From NCBI GenBank assembly GCA_947303825.1, contig CAMYZK010000131.1, positions 1-6,964 of the forward strand: 6,964 bases of DNA, in the 5' to 3' direction. Below are positions 1 through 6,257 of this stretch, one piece after another (position 1 is the stretch's first letter; each line of letters begins with the position of its first letter). The position numbers were made by a program, and so were the translations under genes. The DNA is from an uncultured Prevotella sp. (GTDB lineage: Bacteria > Bacteroidota > Bacteroidia > Bacteroidales > Bacteroidaceae). The notes under the pieces were generated by a model that searched no databases, had not been told where the DNA came from, and worked only from the letters and a program-made list of their open reading frames with translations.

Positions 1-790
1 CCTCGCCCTTCGTCCCCTTTCTCAGCAGAGCCGCCTGGTGTTGATATTCCGCTGCTGTCAGTCTGTCCTTGGCAGTAAGCGCCATGAAGCGGGCATAGGC
101 TTCAAACGCGTTGATCTTCATCTCGTCGTCCATCTTCATCTCAAGGACTTTCTGGTAGCATTCCTTTGCCTTAGTTTGATTGCCTGTCGTAGCATAGTAT
201 TGTGCCCTCTCCAGCATACATTTCGGTTCATCGCAGGGCTTCGTCAGTTCGTGCTGGTTGTGCTCTTCCATCAAGGCCATAATGCGGCTCAACCCTTGCT
301 GGTCACCGGCGTCACTATACACCGACCCCAGACTGTTCAACAGAAACTCATAGTTCTCCCCATATTTCTCCACTAATGGGATAGCCCGTTCCCACATCAC
401 GGCCGCTTTTGTTTTATTCCCGTTAAGATAGTAAAACCTTCCCATATTGGTGGTGTACATCCCGATGTTCTTATGGGGAGTCTTCAGCCTTCCACATAGT
501 GTCATCACCTGTTCCTGCAACTCCACCGCCTTCCGGTAGTCTTTCTCCATACCGTAGGTCAGCGCATAGTTGTTCAGCGAGGTGATGTAGTCCTCGCTCA
601 CCTCGCCCAACAGCGCTTTTCTCATCTCCATCGCCTGGCGCGTACACTCCCGGCCCTCGGCAATCTTCCCTTCGTTCAGCAACTCGCGTCCCCGCTGGTG
701 TAAGCTGTCTGCTTGCTGGACTGTTTGGGCGAGAGAAATCATTTCTACCATTAAGACTGTCAAAATAATAAAAATCCTTTTCATTTGCAT
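1..790 (-). CDS. Exported TPR protein, N-terminal part (probable TPR-CHAT protein, cut by the left window edge)
   Basis: The reading frame is open from ATG at 790 to the window edge: 263 whole codons with no stop, so the C-terminus lies outside. ATG at 784 (MKRIFI...) is an equally plausible start; both follow an A-rich leader (TAATTAAAATACTG) without a Shine-Dalgarno. The N-terminus looks like a type I signal peptide: K/R, then a hydrophobic stretch, with likely cleavage after SLA before Q22. A Glu inside the hydrophobic stretch is slightly unusual. Then come about five TPR-like helical hairpins at roughly residues 27-62, 67-102, 108-143, 146-181 and 190-222, with typical phrases such as SLNNYALTYG, NMGRFYYLNG and QTKAKECYQKVLEM. 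TPRs are protein-binding scaffolds. The EEHNQHEL...PCDEPKCMLERA stretch and overall style match, from memory, the front of Bacteroidales TPR-CHAT proteins, so a C-terminal CHAT domain is expected off the edge; this is inference. The start is 33 bp after the TIR-SEL1 stop. The gene is GC-rich in places (40/60 at 601-660), unlike its AT-rich neighbour. Confidence 0.9.
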   Translation of the reverse strand, partial: MQMKRIFIILTVLMVEMISLAQTVQQADSLHQRGRELLNEGKIAEGRECTRQAMEMRKALLGEVSEDYITSLNNYALTYGMEKDYRKAVELQEQVMTLCGRLKTPHKNIGMYTTNMGRFYYLNGNKTKAAVMWERAIPLVEKYGENYEFLLNSLGSVYSDAGDQQGLSRIMALMEEHNQHELTKPCDEPKCMLERAQYYATTGNQTKAKECYQKVLEMKMDDEMKINAFEAYARFMALTAKDRLTAAEYQHQAALLRKGTKGE

Positions 791-800
791 CAGTATTTTA

Positions 801-816
801 ATTAGCTACCGCTAAT
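801..816 (-). other. Small inverted repeat in the gap between the TIR-SEL1 gene and the TPR gene
   Basis: ATTAGC at 801-806 pairs with GCTAAT at 811-816 around a 4-nt loop, giving a perfect 6-bp stem, in the 33-bp gap between the TIR-SEL1 stop and the TPR gene start. On the minus strand it is followed by TAAAATACTG rather than a T-run, and the stem is AT-rich, so it is unlikely to be an intrinsic terminator. It lies just upstream of the start codon and could modulate initiation or mark an mRNA processing point. It could also be chance in AT-rich DNA. Confidence 0.3.
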
Positions 817-823
817 AAATGTT

Positions 824-1852
824 TTATTTATGTACGGAATGTGAGCTTAATATTTTTATTCTTTCTGTTGCAAAGCTATCGCCTTGTTCTGCCGCCTTTT
901 TATACCAAAAAGATGCCGTTTCATAATTCTGTGGTACACCCTGTCCATACTCGAACATACACCCCAGAATACGTTGAGCATCAATACAATTTTGTTTAGC
1001 AGCTTTTTTATACCACCTTAAAGCAGCTTGATAATTTCTGCTAACACATTCTCCATAGTAGAATTTGTTAGCAAGAGCAAATTGGGCTTTTGAATTTCCA
1101 CTTTCAGCAGACATACGTAGCCATTTAACTGCCTCTGTGCTGTCAGGCAATACTCCTTTGCCACTATCGTAACGCAAGCCGACAGCATACTGGGCATCAG
1201 CATCTCCCTGCTTAGCGGCAAGGAAAAACCATCTGAATGCCTCCACCTGGTTAGTTTTTATCCCTTTTCCTTTAGTATACATAACTCCCAAATTATATTG
1301 AGCAGTTACATGACCTCGTTCTGCTGCTTTTTTAAAATATGCAAATGCTTCTTCATAGGCTAAACCAGAGTAAAAGGACTTACCTTTTAAAAAAAGATTT
1401 TCGGGAGTTTCTTCTGTTTTGTTCCCTTCATGATCGTCTGCGGCTTTGCATTCCCTACCTAAATAATTAAGTACGTCTTTTGTCAGTTCTTTAAATGCCA
1501 CAATTATGTTGGAATATGCTATTAGCCAATGAGTCCTTGACAGATAGTAGGACAACTCTTCACTCATTGGAATGTCGTGAATAATGAAGGGAACAATTGT
1601 CTTATGACTATTAAATGCCACATCTACTTCACTCATGACATGCTGTGATATATTGGAGTTAGATGAAAAAACCAATACAAATATTTGACTGTTTTTGATA
1701 CCACGGACAATTTCGCTTGCATAACTTCTTCCTGGCTCAAGACTATTTGGGGCCATCCAACACTTTATTGCATTATTCTCAAGGTGCTGACATAATCTTT
1801 CAGCCACATCTATATCCTTGCTTGAATAACTTATAAAAACATCGTATTTCAT
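824..1852 (-). CDS. TIR domain protein with C-terminal SEL1 repeats (putative NADase/signalling protein)
   Basis: The protein is 342 residues from ATG at 1852 (MKYDVFISYSS), chosen because the TIR fold begins there. An in-frame ATG at 1873 would add seven residues and overlap the preceding gene by 14 bp. Residues 1-115 are a TIR domain: YDVFISYSSKD (box 1), CWMAP with PGRSYASEI (BB-loop region), FVLVFSSNSN, then SQHVMSEVDVA, where Glu75 sits at the expected catalytic position of NAD-cleaving TIRs, and finally SRTHWLIAY. Residues about 135-150 are a charged linker. Five SEL1 units follow at exactly 36-residue spacing (near 169, 205, 241, 277 and 313), with the A-x2-[YW]-x3-A-[AE]-x-G...AQ...LG...Y..G.GV pattern; the last is incomplete. 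SEL1 solenoids bind proteins. There is no signal peptide or membrane segment, so it is probably cytoplasmic, unlike its neighbours. It starts 7 bp after the CHAT gene's stop, indicating co-transcription and possibly translational coupling. Its low GC suggests separate origin. NADase activity is inferred; adaptor-type TIRs are the alternative. Confidence 0.93.
   Translation of the reverse strand: MKYDVFISYSSKDIDVAERLCQHLENNAIKCWMAPNSLEPGRSYASEIVRGIKNSQIFVLVFSSNSNISQHVMSEVDVAFNSHKTIVPFIIHDIPMSEELSYYLSRTHWLIAYSNIIVAFKELTKDVLNYLGRECKAADDHEGNKTEETPENLFLKGKSFYSGLAYEEAFAYFKKAAERGHVTAQYNLGVMYTKGKGIKTNQVEAFRWFFLAAKQGDADAQYAVGLRYDSGKGVLPDSTEAVKWLRMSAESGNSKAQFALANKFYYGECVSRNYQAALRWYKKAAKQNCIDAQRILGCMFEYGQGVPQNYETASFWYKKAAEQGDSFATERIKILSSHSVHK
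826..1345 (-). repeat. Tandem 108-bp coding repeats encoding SEL1 units
   Basis: This part of the TIR-SEL1 gene is built from units of 36 codons. The periodicity is visible at DNA level: the 11-mer TTTTTATACCA on the plus strand occurs at 897-907 and again, identically, at 1005-1015, exactly 108 bp apart; both encode the W-Y-K-K-A-A segment. A related C/T-rich stretch lies near 1320-1336. Elsewhere the units have diverged strongly at DNA level, so this is an old protein repeat and not a recent tandem expansion. Confidence 0.75.
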
Positions 1853-1859
1853 AATTATA

Positions 1860-4800
1860 TTAGTTTTCTGCATCCATTAACACGAAAGGAGCCCAATAGA
1901 AAGGCGACGGATATTCCCTACGGAGTTCCCTGACGGCTTCATTGAGAGATTGTTGCATCGGAGTACCCGACAACCAATTCTGATAGAACAGTTCCATTAA
2001 TCGTGCCGTACTCTTGTCATTTACATTCCACAATGTCGCCAAAATGCTCTTAACTCCTGCCTGTTTGAAACCGCGATGCATACCGTAGACTCCTTCCAAG
2101 GAGTATTCTCCGACAGCCGTTTGACAGGCTGAGAGAACGACCAGGTGCGTGTTGCTTAAGTCCAGCATGGCCACCTCGTTGGCGGTCAAAATGCCATCAG
2201 CCTCTTCCAGTTTGTCAGTATCCCCTTCCCAAGTACGATTAGCATCAGCGAAAGCTAACCCACAACGTTGCATACTTGAGAATTGGGTGGCTGGAAAACG
2301 CGCCAAGAACTTATTCCCCATAATATTCTTGTCTCCTTTTATGAAAAATCCGTGAGTAGACAAATGTAATATGTCTGGACTGTTCTCATTCATAGCGTGT
2401 ATAGACTCTTCGGTTGGGGCAAAACCCAATTGCGTTTTAGTTGTTACCTTTCTGTTATGCAGGATATTCTCAATCTTTTCAATTTCACTTCTAGTAAACG
2501 GCAGGTATTCAAAAGCGTCACTGACGGCACCGCGATGACCTTCCTGCACATGTTCCTGTAGAGCCAATTTCTTGTGTTCTGGACTATAAAATACAGAGCC
2601 ATAGAGTGCAGAAGTATGTACAGGCTGGAGGGTTGGATGGCTGCGGAGGGCTACCAGATCGCCCGTTGACAGCATCTGATGCAACTCATAGTGTTCGAAC
2701 AAATAAGTGCCATCAACGCATTTGAAAGCGGCAAAGGCCAAATCATTCAAGAAACCCGTTGGTGAATAAAACACTTTATTAATGCCTTGCAGTCTGCTTT
2801 CTATGGGTTGCCATAGCTTGGCATAGAGCTTCAATTGGTCGTCGCGATATAAACCCTCAGCTTTCTGCTGCATATCCAAGTCTTTCATTTTTTCCAATCC
2901 ATTCCACAATTCATTAGTAGGTGTCAGTGCCACATACAGAGGGTGGCCTTGTGCCAAAACTACAAGCGCGCCCAGTGAAGTGGAATCTGATATCACATAC
3001 TCTATAGCAGCTTCATCCTGTTTCAGCACGGCTTGCACCGCCTGCCAATCTGGCGTGTTCATGCCTTCAATATACTTAGCCGCTTCACGATTGATGTTTC
3101 TTTCCAAACGCTCCATTCGTTGCCTACACTTCACCATCTCGTTGTTGTTGGCATCGGATCCTATATAGTCCACCATGTTGAGCGTTTTATAGTAGGCCTG
3201 AAGTCGCTGCAGGCTGTCTTGCCGCGCCATAAGCGCACCGTCGTTGAGCAGCGATAGTGCTTTCTTGATGCGTTCCGAAGAGCGCAGCAAAAGACCCTTC
3301 TCGCTCAGAATAGCATTCATCGCTTCAGCAGCCAACTCTTGTTTGAAAACGGGCAGCAGTGTATACAGTGCTGTGCCGCCTGTACCGCCCTGACTGACAA
3401 AAGCCTCACGCTCAGCCTGCGTCATCAAGTCGAAATTGAGTTGCGCCAGTTGTTGTCTGTAGTCTGCAAAACGACGGGCCTGAATGAGAGCCTTGTCGTA
3501 CTGCCCTAGGCGATAGTAGCACGTACCAATGCGTAAGGCATCAGAGGCCTTGTTCTGTAGGCTGGTGAATGTCTTGTATGTACTTGTTGAAACAATCTGC
3601 TCCAACAGTTTTACTGCCTCGCCATATTTTTCCTGACTCTCCTTCAGCGATGCCAACGCATTTAGTCCCCACGACTTACCCGTCTGAGTCTGTCCAAGCT
3701 GTATGTAATACTTCTCAGCCTCGATGGTATCATTACACACGTAGAGGTAGTGGTTACCCAAATACTGGTAGGCACCAGCCAAACGCGAATTGTCAGCCTG
3801 ACCACCACGACCAATCTGCTCGCTGACATCCTCACGGGCGATGTCTGCCATAGAGCCAAGAATTTGTCCGAATGTGTCAAACATCTGTTTCGTTTGCAAG
3901 ACCATCGACTTTGTCCTCTCGTTAGGCGACTGTATGGCTTTCTCCATCTCCTTGACGGCAGAGGCGTATTCCGGCAGATACTGGCCAAAGGAGTATACCA
4001 TTTTCAACGCCATAGCTTTCAGCGTCTCTTCATCGCCCTCATTCATTTTCCTTGCTAGCTGAATTTGATTGGTATATTCTGCCAGTGCAGCCATCTGCAA
4101 CGAGATGTCAACATTCTTGCTGGCTAATAGCTGATAGCGGTAGAAGATTAGATTGGCTGTTACCAAATGTGCGTTGAAGCTATAATTGCTTTCTGCATTT
4201 TTGATGCACAGCTCTATCAGTTCGTCAGCTTTGTCCAGATTGTTTAGTTGATAAGCATACAGACTGAACAAACCCGTCACCAAATTCTCATAGATATAGT
4301 ATGACTGATACGACTTTGCCTCCAAGTGCTGCATACCCGTAAGATATGCATCCTCTGCCTTGTCGTACTGCCCACAGTTGGTGTAGTAGTCGGCAATGTA
4401 TTGATAGCAGTTCTGGTAGAAACCGTCTGCATGCTCGCGATACTTCATGAAGAATGGAATGGCCTCGCTGAATAGGGCATGAATCTCAGGTGTCAGAACG
4501 TACTGCCCTTGCTGATAGTAGAGCCTGTTGCCCAACTCCATCTGCATTACACAGCGATACATGCCGTCCTCCTCCTTCGTGCAGACCTTGATGCCCTGTC
4601 TGAGCAACTTAAGCCCCTCTTCGTCCTGTCCAAGTCCAAAGGCAATGTTGGCCTTCTGGTGACTCAAGGCAGCCACAGAACAATCCAAGACAGTCAGTTT
4701 GTGTATCACTTCGTTTGCCAGTTTGCTGGCCTGTCTTAGGTTGTCAGGGTTGCTCGTCTCTGCAAGATAGCCAACATATGATGCCTGGACAAATGTCCAT

Positions 4801-6236
4801 AGAGGCGATGCCTGGTCTACCATCTTCTCCATATCTGCCAATACTACCGAGTAGATAGACAACACGTCATCTGAACGCTGCATTTGGCGGTATATCTCAC
4901 ACAGGTTCATACCGATATAGAGTGATGACCACGATGTCGTGTGGTTGGCAAGGTAGTGGTCATGAAGCGTGGTCAAAAATGTCTGATAGGCTTCAGGCGT
5001 TGTCGCCGACAGCGCATAACGCGTATAGGCTGATCCTATCTGGTAAGCCCAATAGAGGTCGGAATGTTCTGGGAATAGACTCTCCAACAGCCTTTCTTCC
5101 TCCTGTAGCAGTCCGGCTGCTTTACTCACATCTGTCTGCAGTTGCTGGTTCATAATACGATGCAACACGCTCAGATATGCCACGTTGCGATTGTCGTAGT
5201 ATTGTCCTACTTTTAAAAGCAGCATATTATAGCGAGCCAATTCATAGACATTCTGACCATAATAAACATCATAGTCCCAAAGCAACAGTTCGACCTCTAT
5301 AGGCAGCAGGTCACCGCGAGGCAGGTAATTTTCTAACCACGACTGTATCTTCTTCAACTTATCACGCTGCTGCTCATAGTCTGTGGTAGGGAGCGACAAC
5401 TGAGTGGTCAGCAGGCGCAGTTTGCAGCGCATGGTTCTCACATCTTGCTCGCCCCATAGCTTCTTAGCATCGTTGTATGCCTTCCGTGCCCAACCTTCGG
5501 AATTGTTTACATAAGCGTCCTGCACAAGTCCTTCCATTAAGACACCCTCTGGAAACTGTAGGCGAAACAGATAGTCGACATAGTCGCCTATGTTAATGCC
5601 TGGCCTGTTTTCTTTCCACATCGACAGATACAGACATAGGTCTATCCACTCCGACGACGGCTGCACGCCACCCTTCACCAACGATTCCATTGCCTTCTCC
5701 ACCTCAAAGACCTCTCGCCAATGGTCAGGATTCTCCAGATCATACTGACTCTCCATCAGCACCCGTTCCATGCGCGTCACCTGACAGAGCACCTGAAGGT
5801 CTGCGCTCTTTGGGTTACTCCGATACAGTAGTTCTGCCTGCTTGGCATTAGACCGGGCTATCATCAGTGCCTGTTCCTTCTCCGTGTCAGCTAATGCCTG
5901 CATAAAGGCACGCTGGCCAGATATGACCTCAAGGCTTCCGGTGCCAAACAGATTCTCCGCATATCTGCATAGTCCTATCATGGTGGTTCTGACCGCCAGA
6001 TTCGCTTTGTCCAGTTCTCTATGCTCTAGCTTGTCGGCAAGTGCAGAGAGTTCTGGCAACTGATACATGTTGGCACCATCTCGCAGCCGCTGGCAGTCCT
6101 CCGGTTCATGGTTACCTGACACACAACTCTCCACCACAGCCCTGAACACCCGACCGTCAGACTTAGTCTGGGCATTCACACACAAAGTAAGTGCAGCTAT
6201 CGCACAATATGCAACCAAACGTTTCATCAACAACAT
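1860..6236 (-). CDS. Large exported TPR/helical-repeat protein with C-terminal CHAT protease domain
   Basis: The complete protein is 1458 residues. ATG at 6236 (MLLMKRLVAYC...) follows AATAAA directly; ATG at 6227 (MKRL) is the alternative start. A type I signal peptide is evident: K5-R6, a hydrophobic core, and cleavage after CVNA before Q23. LTLC is a poor lipobox, so a soluble exported protein is likelier than a lipoprotein. Residues about 30-930 are a long helical solenoid with recognisable TPR units, for example near 615-650 (GQYDKAEDAYLTGMQHL), 865-885 (QEKYGEAVKLLEQIV) and 905-930 (YYRLGQYDKALIQARRF). A linker with LMTQAEREAF (about 940) and a helical pre-CHAT segment (about 985-1130, with GLLLRSSERIKKAL) lead into the CHAT domain at about 1140-1455. 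Key points are FYSPTGFLNDLAF, LPFTRSEIEKIENIL, catalytic His1295 (HLSTHGFF), catalytic Cys1371 (VLSACQTAVG), and the ending FYWAPFVLMDAEN. CHAT proteins are clan CD, caspase/separase-like cysteine peptidases whose repeats usually sense a partner. The intact dyad predicts a protease; substrate and trigger are unknown. It sits between another CHAT gene and the TIR gene. Confidence 0.96.
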   Translation of the reverse strand: MLLMKRLVAYCAIAALTLCVNAQTKSDGRVFRAVVESCVSGNHEPEDCQRLRDGANMYQLPELSALADKLEHRELDKANLAVRTTMIGLCRYAENLFGTGSLEVISGQRAFMQALADTEKEQALMIARSNAKQAELLYRSNPKSADLQVLCQVTRMERVLMESQYDLENPDHWREVFEVEKAMESLVKGGVQPSSEWIDLCLYLSMWKENRPGINIGDYVDYLFRLQFPEGVLMEGLVQDAYVNNSEGWARKAYNDAKKLWGEQDVRTMRCKLRLLTTQLSLPTTDYEQQRDKLKKIQSWLENYLPRGDLLPIEVELLLWDYDVYYGQNVYELARYNMLLLKVGQYYDNRNVAYLSVLHRIMNQQLQTDVSKAAGLLQEEERLLESLFPEHSDLYWAYQIGSAYTRYALSATTPEAYQTFLTTLHDHYLANHTTSWSSLYIGMNLCEIYRQMQRSDDVLSIYSVVLADMEKMVDQASPLWTFVQASYVGYLAETSNPDNLRQASKLANEVIHKLTVLDCSVAALSHQKANIAFGLGQDEEGLKLLRQGIKVCTKEEDGMYRCVMQMELGNRLYYQQGQYVLTPEIHALFSEAIPFFMKYREHADGFYQNCYQYIADYYTNCGQYDKAEDAYLTGMQHLEAKSYQSYYIYENLVTGLFSLYAYQLNNLDKADELIELCIKNAESNYSFNAHLVTANLIFYRYQLLASKNVDISLQMAALAEYTNQIQLARKMNEGDEETLKAMALKMVYSFGQYLPEYASAVKEMEKAIQSPNERTKSMVLQTKQMFDTFGQILGSMADIAREDVSEQIGRGGQADNSRLAGAYQYLGNHYLYVCNDTIEAEKYYIQLGQTQTGKSWGLNALASLKESQEKYGEAVKLLEQIVSTSTYKTFTSLQNKASDALRIGTCYYRLGQYDKALIQARRFADYRQQLAQLNFDLMTQAEREAFVSQGGTGGTALYTLLPVFKQELAAEAMNAILSEKGLLLRSSERIKKALSLLNDGALMARQDSLQRLQAYYKTLNMVDYIGSDANNNEMVKCRQRMERLERNINREAAKYIEGMNTPDWQAVQAVLKQDEAAIEYVISDSTSLGALVVLAQGHPLYVALTPTNELWNGLEKMKDLDMQQKAEGLYRDDQLKLYAKLWQPIESRLQGINKVFYSPTGFLNDLAFAAFKCVDGTYLFEHYELHQMLSTGDLVALRSHPTLQPVHTSALYGSVFYSPEHKKLALQEHVQEGHRGAVSDAFEYLPFTRSEIEKIENILHNRKVTTKTQLGFAPTEESIHAMNENSPDILHLSTHGFFIKGDKNIMGNKFLARFPATQFSSMQRCGLAFADANRTWEGDTDKLEEADGILTANEVAMLDLSNTHLVVLSACQTAVGEYSLEGVYGMHRGFKQAGVKSILATLWNVNDKSTARLMELFYQNWLSGTPMQQSLNEAVRELRREYPSPFYWAPFVLMDAEN

Positions 6237-6257
6237 TTTATTCAGATTATACCCTCT
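6237..6257 (-). promoter_or_regulatory. Short leader / weak ribosome binding region of the large CHAT gene
   Basis: The whole gap between the two CHAT genes holds AGAGGG at 6252-6257, 15 nt before ATG 6236, and AATAAA directly in front of that ATG. The purine run is too far upstream to be an ideal Shine-Dalgarno. The A-rich stretch fits Bacteroidota initiation, which depends little on Shine-Dalgarno pairing, and it slightly favours ATG 6236 over ATG 6227. I see no convincing -33/-7 (TTTG / TAnnTTTG) promoter here, so the gene is probably read through from upstream. Confidence 0.35.

Noticed and set aside
38..376. Plus-strand open frame of 112 codons
   Set aside because: It lies wholly antisense to the left-edge TPR gene, whose translation shows clear TPR phrases; the plus-strand product has no recognisable feature.
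1018..1221. Minus-strand frame of 67 codons inside the SEL1 region
   Set aside because: It is a shifted-frame shadow of the SEL1 repeats; the main frame there keeps perfect 36-residue periodicity.
826..1345. CRISPR-like or intergenic tandem repeats
   Set aside because: The 108-bp periodicity is explained entirely by in-frame SEL1 codons; units are diverged and there are no spacers.
3662..3988. Second minus-strand frame of 108 codons inside the large CHAT gene
   Set aside because: It is an out-of-frame shadow of the TPR region, rich in R/S/T with no domain signal, while the main frame is unbroken through it.
6165..6236. Lipoprotein signal on the large CHAT protein (LTLC near residue 19)
   Set aside because: The residue before Cys is Leu where Gly, Ala or Ser is expected, and a good type I site (VNA before Q) follows directly.
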